From Victivallales bacterium (GTDB taxonomy: Bacteria > Verrucomicrobiota > Lentisphaeria > Oligosphaerales > Oligosphaeraceae), in contig JAFYIW010000345.1 of NCBI GenBank assembly GCA_017538465.1, forward strand, positions 1 through 12,723: a stretch of 12,723 nt of DNA, in the 5' to 3' direction. The position numbers and the translations under genes are program-made. Below are positions 1-7,580 of the stretch, one piece after another. Each line of letters opens with the position of its first letter. Position 1 is the first letter of the stretch. The notes under the pieces are model-generated. The model saw nothing but the letters and a program-made list of their open reading frames with translations. It did no database searches and was not told where the DNA came from.

Positions 1-16
1 AACGATATAGTTCCAC

Positions 17-42
17 AAAAAAGGAGCCTTTTTCAAGGCTCC
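17..42 (-). terminator. Rho-independent terminator after tRNA-Arg
   Basis: On the minus strand there is a perfect 8-bp stem, GGAGCCTT / AAGGCTCC, with a 4-nt loop (GAAA), followed at once by six T (positions 22 down to 17). This is the standard intrinsic terminator form. It lies 53 nt beyond the 3' end of the tRNA. No comparable hairpin with a T-run is seen between pta and the tRNA, so it may end the whole ackA-pta-tRNA transcript. Confidence 0.9.
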
Positions 43-95
43 AGTGTTTGTCGCAAACCGTTGTCGAGAAGCGTCTCGCGGTATGCTTGGCAGAA

Positions 96-171
96 TGGTA
101 CCCCGGGGCGGACTTGAACCGCCGACCAACGGTTTAGGAAACCGCTGCTCTATCCACTGAGCTACCGGGGC
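96..171 (-). tRNA. tRNA-Arg (anticodon CCU)
   Basis: The minus strand folds as a complete cloverleaf. The acceptor stem GCCCCGG pairs with CCGGGGT (the first pair is G-U). The D arm is GCTC/GAGC, the anticodon stem is GCGGT/ACCGT with loop TTCCTAA, and the T arm is GGCGG-TTCAAGT-CCGCC. Anticodon CCU reads the arginine codon AGG. The 3' CCA is encoded in the DNA (positions 98-96) after discriminator A at 99. The variable loop is short, so this is a class I tRNA. It starts 47 nt after the pta stop codon on the same strand. It is either cotranscribed with ackA-pta and processed out, or has a promoter in the short gap that I cannot recognise. Confidence 0.96.
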
Positions 172-218
172 CTGTTCGGTGCCTGCGGGGGTTCCGTGCC
201 CGCACATTCTTGCACAGG

Positions 219-1214
219 TTAAATCGCCTGGCAGATGGTGATGGCCGCGACTCCGGCGATGTCCTCGGCGGAGCAACCGCGGGAGAGGTCGCTGATCGGC
301 TTGGCCACGCCCTGCATAATCGGGCCGTAGGCCTCGGCGCCAGCCAGACGCTGGACCATCTTGTAGCAGATATTCCCTGCGTTCAGATCCGGGAAGATCA
401 GCACATTCGCCGTGCCCTTCAGCGGGCTGTCCGGGGCTTTCTGAGCCGCCACGGACGGCACCAGCGAGGCGTCGGCCTGCAACTCGCCGTCCACGATGGC
501 GTCAACGCCCTGCTCTTTCACGCGCTGGATGGTGATTTCGGCGGCGGTGCGCATCTTGTCCACCATTTCGCTCTTGGCGCTGCCCTTGGTGGAGTAGCAC
601 AGGAAGGAGACGTGCGGCTGCTTGCCCAGGAGCGACTGGCAGGTGGCGATGGTGGCCATCGCGATGTCGGCCAGCCCCTCGGCATCCGGGTTGGGGTTCA
701 CTCCGCAGTCCGCGAAAATCAGCGTCTGCTCGCCATTCGGGGCGGGAGTCTTGAGATCCATCACGAAGCAGGACGAGGCGGCCTTGATGCCAGGAGCGGT
801 GCCGATGCAGTGGAACGCCGCGCGCAGCATGTCGCCGGTGGAGGCGATGGAGCCGGCGACCATCGCGTCGCCGTGGCCGGCCTTGATCATCAGATCCGCG
901 AAGTAGAGGCGGTTCTTGATCTGCTCCTGCGCCTGCTCCAGCGTCATGCCCTTCGCCTTGCGGCGCTCGTAGAGGAGGTTCGCCAGTTCATCCTTCCAGG
1001 GGGAAGTCGTCCAGTCCACCACTTCGATGTCCATGCCGGCGAATACCGACTGGTCGGGCAATTCGGCGGGAGTGGCCAGCACGATGACCTTCGCCATCTT
1101 GCGGCTGGCGATGATCTGGGCGGCCTTGATCACGCGGGGGTCCTGTCCCTCGGGCAGCACGACGGTCTTGTAGGCGGCGGTGGCTTTCTCAATCAGCTTG
1201 TCAATCAGACTCAT
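219..1214 (-). CDS. pta: Phosphate acetyltransferase (phosphotransacetylase)
   Basis: This enzyme interconverts acetyl-CoA plus phosphate with acetyl phosphate plus CoA in the cytoplasm, and is the partner of AckA. The 331-residue protein has the size of the short, single-domain Pta form and lacks the N-terminal regulatory domain of the E. coli type. Visible family blocks are PEGQDPRVIKAA near residue 21, the central ASSCFVMDL and ADCGVNPNPDAEGLADIA blocks, and the C-terminal segment SDLSRGCSAEDI. In that segment Ser311 and Arg312 match the active-site Ser/Arg pair known from the Methanosarcina enzyme. The ATG at 1214 is preceded by AAGGAA at a normal distance. The gene lies 42 nt after ackA on the same strand, so the order is ackA-pta, the common acetate operon. 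The sequence does not tell whether it works in fermentation or acetate uptake. Confidence 0.97.
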   Translation of the reverse strand: MSLIDKLIEKATAAYKTVVLPEGQDPRVIKAAQIIASRKMAKVIVLATPAELPDQSVFAGMDIEVVDWTTSPWKDELANLLYERRKAKGMTLEQAQEQIKNRLYFADLMIKAGHGDAMVAGSIASTGDMLRAAFHCIGTAPGIKAASSCFVMDLKTPAPNGEQTLIFADCGVNPNPDAEGLADIAMATIATCQSLLGKQPHVSFLCYSTKGSAKSEMVDKMRTAAEITIQRVKEQGVDAIVDGELQADASLVPSVAAQKAPDSPLKGTANVLIFPDLNAGNICYKMVQRLAGAEAYGPIMQGVAKPISDLSRGCSAEDIAGVAAITICQAI

Positions 1215-1256
1215 GGCAAAATTTCCTTAAAAAGTATTTAACTACTTGATTATCAA

Positions 1257-2450
1257 CTATTTAGAACAAATCTTCACGGTCTCCATCGCAATCATGAGCT
1301 CCTCGTTGGTGGGCATCACGATGGCGGTGAGCCTGGAATCGGGGGTGGAGATGGTGCACATCTTGCCGCGGCAGGCGTTGGCCTGTTCGTCCAGCGTGCA
1401 GCCCAGCGGCGCGAGGTTATGGACGATATCCACGCGGGTCTCGTAGGAGTTCTCTCCGATGCCGCCGGTGAAGAGGATGGCGTCGGCCCCGCCGAGAAGC
1501 AGGTAGTATGCTCCGATATAATGGGTCAGGCGATGCAGGAACATCTTGTAGGCGTCGGCGGCCTTGGAGTCGCCGTCCGCCATCGCCTGCCGAATGTCGC
1601 GCATGTCGCTGGAGCGTTCGGAGACTCCGAGGAACCCGGACTTCTTGTTGAGCATGGTATCGACCTCGGCGGCGGAGAGTCCCTCCTGCTGCTGGAGGAA
1701 AGTCACCACGGCGGCGTCCACGTCGCCCGAGCGGGTTCCCATCACCAGACCGGCGAGCGGGGTGAGGCCCATGGAGGTATCCACGACCTTTCCGCCCTTC
1801 ACCGCGCAGAGGCTGGAGCCGTTGCCCAGATGGCAGGAGATGATCTTCGCCTTCGCCGGGTCGAGCTTAAGATACTCGCAGGCCTTGTAATACACATACT
1901 TGTGGCTCGTGCCGTGGAAGCCGTACTTGCGCACCGCGTACTTCTCGTAGTATTTGCGGGGAATCGCATACATGTAGGCCTCGGGTCCCATCGACATGTG
2001 GAACGCCGTGTCGAAGACCGCCACGTTCGGGATGCCGGGGAAGCTCTCCTCGCACGCCTCGATGCCGCCCAGGTTCGCGGGGTTATGCAACGGCCCCAGC
2101 ACGAAATACTTGCGGATCGAGGCCTTGACCGCCTCGTCCACCAGCGTGGGCTGGCTGAACTCCATTCCGCCGTGGAGCACGCGGTGCCCGATGGCCCCGA
2201 TTTCGGCGAGGCTCTTGATCACGCCGAGTTCGGGGTCGGTCATCTTCGCGGTGATGGACTTGAGCGCCTCGCTGTGCTTCTTGATGTCCAGGGGCTCCTC
2301 GACCTTCTGGCCGTGCGCCTGGTAGGTCATGGAGGTGCCCTCCAGACCAATGCGCTCCACCAGACCCTTGCACAACACACTCTCGTCCGCCATGTCAAAC
2401 AACGTGAACTTCAATGACGAACTGCCCGAATTGATGACCAGAACTTTCAA
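1257..2450 (-). CDS. ackA: Acetate kinase
   Basis: Acetate kinase transfers phosphate between acetyl phosphate and ADP, giving ATP and acetate, or the reverse. With a TTG start at 2450 the protein has 397 residues, the usual family length of about 400. It opens with (M)KVLVINSGSSSLKF, the normal N-terminus of the family. Key residues line up one position before the Methanosarcina numbering: Arg90 in GHRVLHGG, Asp147 in VFDTAFH, His179 in FHGTSH, Arg240 in GTRSGD, and Glu383 in PTNEEL. The nucleotide-binding blocks HLGNGSSL and GGIGENS are also present. An in-frame ATG at 2606 would add 52 residues with no family match, and GGAGG six bases before TTG favours the shorter form. First gene of the ackA-pta pair. 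Confidence 0.97.
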   Translation of the reverse strand: MKVLVINSGSSSLKFTLFDMADESVLCKGLVERIGLEGTSMTYQAHGQKVEEPLDIKKHSEALKSITAKMTDPELGVIKSLAEIGAIGHRVLHGGMEFSQPTLVDEAVKASIRKYFVLGPLHNPANLGGIEACEESFPGIPNVAVFDTAFHMSMGPEAYMYAIPRKYYEKYAVRKYGFHGTSHKYVYYKACEYLKLDPAKAKIISCHLGNGSSLCAVKGGKVVDTSMGLTPLAGLVMGTRSGDVDAAVVTFLQQQEGLSAAEVDTMLNKKSGFLGVSERSSDMRDIRQAMADGDSKAADAYKMFLHRLTHYIGAYYLLLGGADAILFTGGIGENSYETRVDIVHNLAPLGCTLDEQANACRGKMCTISTPDSRLTAIVMPTNEELMIAMETVKICSK

Positions 2451-2456
2451 ACTTGT

Positions 2457-2461
2457 CCTCC
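2457..2461 (-). promoter_or_regulatory. Ribosome binding site that decides the ackA TTG start
   Basis: The minus strand reads GGAGG, then six bases (ACAAGT), then TTG. This strong Shine-Dalgarno at ideal spacing places the ackA start at 2450, not at the in-frame ATG 156 bases upstream. Confidence 0.8.
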
Positions 2462-2527
2462 GTGAGCTTGCGAATGGTCCCGCAAACGAAACCATTTCAT
2501 GATAATAAAAACAAAACAAGCGTTTAA

Positions 2528-2557
2528 TATAAATTCTCTTCTGAAATGCGTGAGCAA
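2528..2557 (-). promoter_or_regulatory. Candidate sigma-70-like promoter for ackA-pta
   Basis: In the 175-nt gap upstream of ackA the minus strand has TTGCTC (2557-2552), an 18-base spacer and TTTATA (2533-2528). The predicted transcript start is near 2520, giving a leader of about 70 nt. The gap is clearly richer in A and T than the flanking genes. The match is only moderate and promoter consensus in this phylum is not certain. Nothing else, such as a terminator or small gene, is evident between 2451 and 2625. Confidence 0.3.
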
Positions 2558-2625
2558 TCGGCGGCAAATTCCACGTTATCCATCGCCATAAAAAAGCGCA
2601 TTTCAAAGTCTCAATAATCTAAGAT

Positions 2626-4596
2626 TTATTCCCCCAGCAATATTTTGGCCGAGATGCTGACGTCGGCGGTGGAACGGACCACCAGAGCCGGGGACGTATG
2701 TTGTTCTGTCCTCTGCGTCTGGAAATTCCATGCATCAACCGTCACCGTCTCCTGGGCAATTGCATACGGAGACTTGGGAGCGAGCGGGTCGTCGGGCAGA
2801 GAGGAGAAGCACTCCGGCACCAACTGCGGCAACGCCATGGGGATTCGTCCCTCGTGACCGATTCGGTGGATTTGGATTCCAGCCAGAAGGATTTCCGCAT
2901 TCAGGCGACTTTGCGCCAAAAGCAAAACCCTTCGGACGGACTTCTGTCCGACCAGGAGCTCATTCAGATAACGCACCTGCGGCCCGTCCATCTTGGTTGA
3001 AATCGCCAAATCCTCCAGGGAATCGGCCGCCATGATGCTCCGGACCAGCGTGGCATACTCGGCCTCCACCAGCATTCGAGGCTCGGGGAAAATCCACGCC
3101 ATCCGCCAGAAAGAAGCCCCGAACGCAGCCGTGTCATCCGCCGCCAGCAGCGCCCTGCGCCGGGTCGCCGACGCCAAAATCTCCCGCAGCATCGTTCCGC
3201 GTGGTTGGACAAGCGCCTCCCGGCATGCCATCAACTGCGCCATGACCCCCTCGGCGACCGACTTTTCCGCAGGAAACTGCTCCATCAGCCGCTCGGCCAT
3301 CTGCGCGACTTCGTCAAGCCGTCCAACCGCCTCCAGCAAAACATCGACACTGGGCGCAGCCAACTGCTCCCGGACCATTCTGGACACTAGATCCAAGCAC
3401 TCGCAGGCTGTCTTGGCGTCATGTTGCTGCACCGCCGCCTCCATTCGCCAATGCAGAATCAGCAGCAAACCAGGTGAAAACATCGGCACCTGAGGCCTTT
3501 CTTCCAACATCGCGGGCAAATCGTCCAGCATCGGCTGGACTTTGGCGATGTAGTCAGCCAATTGCGCATTTTCTTCGGGGGAGTTCACCGCCGGAATCCA
3601 GCGCCGCGCCGTCTCGCGTTTCCACATGAAAGGCGAGCGAGTGGCAGGATTGGCGTCACCTTGGGTTGCCGCCGCGAGCTTTCGTCCGAATTCCTCCTGA
3701 AGCACTGCGAAGGCGTGCTGCCGCTGCCGTTCGAAATCCTCCGTGTCCTGCGGAAAACGTGTCTCATACCGGCTTTGTGCCGAGGCCGCGCGCTTGGCGA
3801 CGGTTCCTAAAGCGGCATGGGAGAAAACCACAGCGCCCAGGAAGCATGCGATTGACAGCCAGGCCTGCCAGGTGAAGAAACTGCGTATCGTTTCGCCGCC
3901 ACGCAACGAAAAGACCTTCAGGCGCAGTCCCCAGTCCGTTAGGATGAGCAAGCCGCCCGACAGGAGCATTGCCGGCACGCCGACCTGCCGGTCCAGGAAC
4001 ACCAGCGTCGCCTGATACCATAAGGGGAACTGCTCCAAAGTCTGCAGGCTATGGAACATCACCTTGCAATATCGCAGAAGGCAGCAAATCAACGCGGCCC
4101 CGGCCAGTCCCCAACCAAGGAGTCCCGCCGTCGTCGAGGCCGCCAGAAGCCCAAGTTGGCGGGGCTCCTGGCGGGAAATCAGCACGCCCAGGAAAGCGAA
4201 GAAGATATACAGCAGCGTCAGCAGCGCCATTGGCGTCAGCAGCATCCCCTTCCGCATCATGCACTGGGCGGCAATCCAGCCGAGCCCCAGCCAGACAATG
4301 GCGGAGCCCCATTTGAAGGCGCCTTCCACCTTCGGCATGTGCAATCCGCGATAATACCGCACCACGCTAAAGCCATAAAAGGCGGTGACCAGGATGCCTG
4401 CCAGGCACAGGGCGTTGGCGGCCGCATCCATCCGAAGCCAGCCCAGACACCAGCACGAGAAGGCGACGATGGCCAGCGCGGAAACCCCGAAAAGGAGTTG
4501 CGTGAGCACTGCGGCCGAACGCGCCGCCGGCACCGGCGAGTTGTCCACCCGCCGTTTCAGGCGCTCCACAAAGCCGATATGCGGTTCCTCCGGCAT
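2626..4596 (-). CDS. Polytopic membrane protein with large extracytoplasmic helical domain, unknown function
   Basis: The 656-residue protein is not assigned to a named family. The first 265 residues hold about seven hydrophobic segments (roughly 27-52, 58-80, 94-113, 119-140, 149-172, 206-222, 244-265), preceded by a basic stretch (KRR, 14-16). A cytoplasmic N-terminus would therefore place residues 266-656 outside the membrane. That part is mostly helical and polar. Its end (about 567-613) shows a helix, then H-x-G-x-x-P, LPQLVPE, and LPDDPL. This resembles a C-terminal motif I know from many PVC-group membrane proteins (YxxxxGxxPxxLxxLVPxyL..P.DP), some pseudopilin-like. The ATG at 4596 follows AGGGAAAG. 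The gene begins 24 nt after the stop of a secreted-protein gene, so the two are probably cotranscribed and may act together at the envelope. Confidence 0.8.
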   Translation of the reverse strand: MPEEPHIGFVERLKRRVDNSPVPAARSAAVLTQLLFGVSALAIVAFSCWCLGWLRMDAAANALCLAGILVTAFYGFSVVRYYRGLHMPKVEGAFKWGSAIVWLGLGWIAAQCMMRKGMLLTPMALLTLLYIFFAFLGVLISRQEPRQLGLLAASTTAGLLGWGLAGAALICCLLRYCKVMFHSLQTLEQFPLWYQATLVFLDRQVGVPAMLLSGGLLILTDWGLRLKVFSLRGGETIRSFFTWQAWLSIACFLGAVVFSHAALGTVAKRAASAQSRYETRFPQDTEDFERQRQHAFAVLQEEFGRKLAAATQGDANPATRSPFMWKRETARRWIPAVNSPEENAQLADYIAKVQPMLDDLPAMLEERPQVPMFSPGLLLILHWRMEAAVQQHDAKTACECLDLVSRMVREQLAAPSVDVLLEAVGRLDEVAQMAERLMEQFPAEKSVAEGVMAQLMACREALVQPRGTMLREILASATRRRALLAADDTAAFGASFWRMAWIFPEPRMLVEAEYATLVRSIMAADSLEDLAISTKMDGPQVRYLNELLVGQKSVRRVLLLAQSRLNAEILLAGIQIHRIGHEGRIPMALPQLVPECFSSLPDDPLAPKSPYAIAQETVTVDAWNFQTQRTEQHTSPALVVRSTADVSISAKILLGE

Positions 4597-4620
4597 CTTT
4601 CCCTGGCACGCTCCGGACCG

Positions 4621-5334
4621 TTAGGGTCGGCGTCCTTTGGCCTCGGGACGCTCCGGCTGCTGCTCCGCCTCAATCGTCCAATCGGCATCACTGGCAATCA
4701 CGCTGATGGTAACGGGGCCGGCAATGGAAAACCACCCCTCGCCGGATTGCCCCGCCGAACGCAAATGCGTCTTGTAATAGAGCTGGGCGTTTTCGGAAAC
4801 CACCGTGACCACGACCTCACCCTCGGTCTCCTGAACCACATGCAGTTTCCAGAATGTCGCCGGGGCCGTGAAGACAATCTCCTCGCTGCCGGTGCCGGCC
4901 CACGCCGCCAGCTTCGTGGCGGGCTTCTTCTGCTCTTCCAGGAAACGCATCAGTCGCCATTCCTGCACGCTGGAGAGACATTGGTCCAGACGCACTTCCC
5001 AAGGCCGTCCATCACCTTCGATGAGCAGCATGGCGAACTGGGGGCCGCTGGAGCTCTTGCTGCTCGGCTGAAGCACCTGACGGCTCTTGACCAACTCCTT
5101 GGGCGGAAGCGGCTTCTTGGTTTCCGCATCAAGCACTGTGATGCTCAGGGGGCCTTTCTGCGGTGACGCGTAGTTCACCCGATAGGTCTCGCCATACAAC
5201 GGGATGACCTGAGTGATCATGGCGCCATTGCCCTTCCAGGAAAAAGTCCCTTTAATCCAGCGATAGTCATCCGCATACAGAGCCAGGGAAGCCAGGCATG
5301 CCAGCCCGAAAAGCCATGCGCAACTGCGTTTCAT
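4621..5334 (-). CDS. Secreted protein of unknown function
   Basis: The protein has 237 residues and I do not recognise its family. It starts with a clear signal peptide (MKRSC, hydrophobic core 7-19, likely cleavage after Ala21 in LYA-DD), so it should be exported. The Cys at 13 is not in a good lipobox, so a lipoprotein is unlikely. The mature part is rich in alternating hydrophobic residues and Thr/Val (for example EIVFTAP, EVVVTVVSE, GPVTISVIASDADWTIEAE), which suggests one or two beta-sandwich domains, perhaps for binding. The tail (EQQPERPEAKGRRP) is charged and probably disordered. The start is fixed by a perfect AAGGAGG seven bases before the ATG. It lies 80 nt after argH and 24 nt before the membrane-protein gene, with which it forms a likely functional pair. 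Confidence 0.8.
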   Translation of the reverse strand: MKRSCAWLFGLACLASLALYADDYRWIKGTFSWKGNGAMITQVIPLYGETYRVNYASPQKGPLSITVLDAETKKPLPPKELVKSRQVLQPSSKSSSGPQFAMLLIEGDGRPWEVRLDQCLSSVQEWRLMRFLEEQKKPATKLAAWAGTGSEEIVFTAPATFWKLHVVQETEGEVVVTVVSENAQLYYKTHLRSAGQSGEGWFSIAGPVTISVIASDADWTIEAEQQPERPEAKGRRP

Positions 5335-5341
5335 TTATTTT

Positions 5342-5348
5342 CCTCCTT
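5342..5348 (-). promoter_or_regulatory. Strong ribosome binding site for the secreted protein
   Basis: The minus strand has AAGGAGG, then seven bases, then ATG at 5334. This is the strongest Shine-Dalgarno in the window and suggests the secreted protein is made in larger amounts than its neighbours. argH upstream lacks any such site. Confidence 0.8.
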
Positions 5349-5414
5349 CTCTTGTTCAATTGTCAAATGAAATCCCATCTTGCGGCCTTGCGGAGAAATT
5401 GTCCGCGCACGTGC

Positions 5415-6824
5415 TCACCTGGCAGATCGTCGCGGCATTGCCAGGCCGAGTTTTTTGCCCCACCGAGCCAACTGTCGATGCACCTGCGCCGGCGCGGTTC
5501 CTCCCGTCAGATTCCGGGCGGCGACACTGCGTTTGGGGTCGAAAATGGCCAGGAATTCCGGCGTCGCGGCGGGGATGGACTCGCGCATCATTTTCAGGCT
5601 GGCCTGCGCGAGGGTAATCCCCGCTTTGGCGCACGCCCCCACGAAGCGTCCGACCTGATGGTGGGCTTCCCGGAATGGCACGCCCTGGCGCACCAGCGCC
5701 TCCGCCAAATCCGTCGCCATCAGAGACGGGTCAGAGGCGGCCTCCAGCATCCGCTTGGGATTGGGGCGCACCGTCGCCAGCATCGCGCCCATCGTGGCGA
5801 GCACCAGTTTCACCGTGTCGATGGCGTCGAAGAGCCCCTCCTTGTCCTCTTGGAGGTCACGGTTGTAGGTCAACGGCAATCCCTTCAGAGTGGTCAGCAG
5901 ACTCGTCAGGGCGCCATACACGCGTCCCGTCTTGCCGCGCGTCAACTCGGCGATGTCGGGGTTCTTCTTCTGGGGCATCAGGCTGGAGCCCGTGGTGAAG
6001 GCGTCGCCGATTTCAATGAAGGAGAACTCCTGGCTGAACCAGATGGCGATATCTTCGGCCAGGCGGGAAAGATGCATCGCCACCAACGCGAGCGCGGAAA
6101 GGAATTCGATGGAGACATCGCGGTCGGCGACGGCATCCATCGAGTTCTGCAGGACGCCTTCGAAGCCGAGTTCCTTTGCCACAAACTCGCGGTCCAGCGG
6201 CAGAGTCGAGCCGGCCAGGGCCCCGGCCCCCAGCGGCAGCCGGTTGATGCGGTGACGGCAATCCGCAAGGCGTTCGCGGTCGCGCTCCAGCATCTCGATG
6301 TATGCCAGCAGATGATGGGCGAAGAGGAGCGGCTGGGCATGCTGCAAATGGGTGAAGCCAGGCAGAATGACGGTCTTGTTCTCCGCGGCGAGCCTCCACA
6401 GCGCGGCCTGGAGGCCACGAAGCGCCTCGCGCACTTCATCATCCTGATGCCTCAGATAGAGCCGTTCATCGGTGGCAATCTGGTCATTGCGACTGCGGCC
6501 AGTATGGAGGCGAGCCCCGGCATCGCCAATCAATTCGGTAAGCCGGGCCTCGATGTTCATGTGGATGTCTTCCAGCTCCGTCTTGAAGACGAATTTTCCG
6601 GAGTCCAGTTCCTTCTTCACCTGCCGGAGACCCGACGCGATCTTCTTTGCGTCCTCCTTGGGGATGATTCCCTGCCGCGCCAGCATCTTGGCATGCGCCA
6701 GGCTCCCCTCGATGTCATACGGGTAGAGCCGCCGGTCGTAGGAAATCGATTCGGAGAGTTTGAGGACCTGCTCGGCCGGACTCTGGCTAAAGCGTCCATC
6801 CCAAAGTGGCATTTGCTTTTTCAT
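5415..6824 (-). CDS. argH: Argininosuccinate lyase
   Basis: Cleaves argininosuccinate to arginine and fumarate, the last step of arginine synthesis; a cytoplasmic homotetramer in known cases. The 469-residue length is normal. Family marks in order are PLWDGRFSQ at the N-terminus, HTGRSRNDQ (107-115), FTHLQHAQP (157-165) with the active-site His159, and the fumarase/lyase signature GSSLMPQKKNPD (279-290) with catalytic Ser281. All are intact. The ATG at 6824 has no visible Shine-Dalgarno. A second ATG four codons later gives the more typical MPLWDGRF start and cannot be ruled out. The gene starts 15 nt after the GAF-protein stop, so translation may depend on coupling. No other arginine gene is in the window, so this argH is separated from argG and the rest. 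Confidence 0.97.
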   Translation of the reverse strand: MKKQMPLWDGRFSQSPAEQVLKLSESISYDRRLYPYDIEGSLAHAKMLARQGIIPKEDAKKIASGLRQVKKELDSGKFVFKTELEDIHMNIEARLTELIGDAGARLHTGRSRNDQIATDERLYLRHQDDEVREALRGLQAALWRLAAENKTVILPGFTHLQHAQPLLFAHHLLAYIEMLERDRERLADCRHRINRLPLGAGALAGSTLPLDREFVAKELGFEGVLQNSMDAVADRDVSIEFLSALALVAMHLSRLAEDIAIWFSQEFSFIEIGDAFTTGSSLMPQKKNPDIAELTRGKTGRVYGALTSLLTTLKGLPLTYNRDLQEDKEGLFDAIDTVKLVLATMGAMLATVRPNPKRMLEAASDPSLMATDLAEALVRQGVPFREAHHQVGRFVGACAKAGITLAQASLKMMRESIPAATPEFLAIFDPKRSVAARNLTGGTAPAQVHRQLARWGKKLGLAMPRRSAR

Positions 6825-6839
6825 CTAGTTGTCAAAAAG

Positions 6840-7580
6840 TTAATTTAAATCACTCGTGGGAGTGGAAATGCCTCTGCGCACAATGCAGTCCAGCAAATGG
6901 GCCGCCGCGATGGTCACATGGCCTTCATTGAAGCCGGCCTTGGTGAGTTCGCGGTAGAAACTCTCGGCGAGGATGCGCACCACCTTCGCCGGATTGCGGA
7001 TGGAATTGATCATGAGCTGATTGCCATCACCCGCCTCCTCCGGCGGCAATTCGGTCGGACGCAGGGCAAGGCGCTGGTTCAGCAGGTCCATGGCCTTGCC
7101 ATTTTCGATGATCAGCGAGGCAAATGGTCCAAGTAGCGAGAAAAGCCTTCTGCGCACAGGGTCACGAGCTGCGTTGGAATCCTTGGCTCCACCCGCGAAA
7201 AGATGCCCGATGCGATGTCCCTTGAAGAACAGCGGCATCACGATAATGGGAAACTGGATGCCCTCCAGGCCGGAGTCAATCCAGTTGACCTGATGGATGT
7301 TCTGCAGACGGAAGAGAATCGCCTGCAGGCGGTCCGGCATGACGAGAGGACTGCCCTCGCGGAAGATCGCGGGATCCAACCCGATGGTGGCATGCACGAT
7401 GAAGCGCTGCTTCTCCTCGTCCATCAGCAGCACCGCCGCCTGAGTGGTGTCCAGCACTCGGCAGGTCAGCTTGACAATGCGGCGCAGACCGTCCGCCAAA
7501 TTGCTCGGCTCAGTCAGCGCCTCGCTGAGCTCCTCCAAGATGTCAAGATTACGATTCAGCTCCATTTCCGAAGGATTCAT
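6840..7580 (-). CDS. GAF-domain protein, possible sensor or regulator
   Basis: The 246-residue protein begins with a helix (7-25), followed by a GAF-like domain (about 28-165) with the blocks RIVKLTCRVLDTTQAAVLLMDEE, IQFPIIVMPLFFKGHRIGHLFAGG and LFSLLGPFASLIIEN, which fit the beta-strand order of GAF domains. The C-terminal part (188-235) is helical and I do not recognise it. There is no kinase, GGDEF, phosphatase or clear DNA-binding domain, so it would act by binding a small ligand or a partner protein. The reading frame extends upstream to 7775, but the true start is very likely the ATG at 7580. That ATG shares one base with the holA stop (TGATG) and is preceded by GGGAGGAA inside holA. 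The ligand is unknown; cytoplasmic, with no signal peptide or membrane segment. Confidence 0.8.
   Translation of the reverse strand: MNPSEMELNRNLDILEELSEALTEPSNLADGLRRIVKLTCRVLDTTQAAVLLMDEEKQRFIVHATIGLDPAIFREGSPLVMPDRLQAILFRLQNIHQVNWIDSGLEGIQFPIIVMPLFFKGHRIGHLFAGGAKDSNAARDPVRRRLFSLLGPFASLIIENGKAMDLLNQRLALRPTELPPEEAGDGNQLMINSIRNPAKVVRILAESFYRELTKAGFNEGHVTIAAAHLLDCIVRRGISTPTSDLN

Noticed and set aside
96..171. tRNA-Arg as an integration site for a genomic island
   Set aside because: tRNA-Arg genes often serve as attachment sites, but no integrase, direct repeat of the tRNA 3' end or change in gene type is seen in the window.
184..204. Hairpin TGCGGG / CCCGCA between pta and the tRNA as a pta terminator
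   Set aside because: The stem is only 6 bp with a 9-nt loop and no T-run follows on the minus strand. At most it is a weak or processing structure.
210..2417. Long plus-strand open frames (343 and 332 codons) opposite pta and ackA
   Set aside because: They mirror highly conserved enzymes in GC-rich DNA, have His/Gly/Arg-rich low-complexity translations, and show no family motifs. They are shadows.
5355..5375. Minus-strand TTGACA upstream of the secreted-protein gene as a -35 box
   Set aside because: A 17-base spacer would put the -10 box on the ribosome binding site and start codon, so it cannot drive a full mRNA for that gene.
5390..5406. Inverted repeat GCGGA-7-TCCGC just after argH as a terminator
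   Set aside because: The stem is only 5 bp with no T-run. It could be chance.
4051..6848. Plus-strand frames of 371 and 516 codons opposite the membrane-protein genes and argH
   Set aside because: The argH strand is proven by catalytic motifs. The plus-strand translations are compositionally odd and show no domain, and the 371-codon frame runs across two oppositely oriented genes with signal or TM features.
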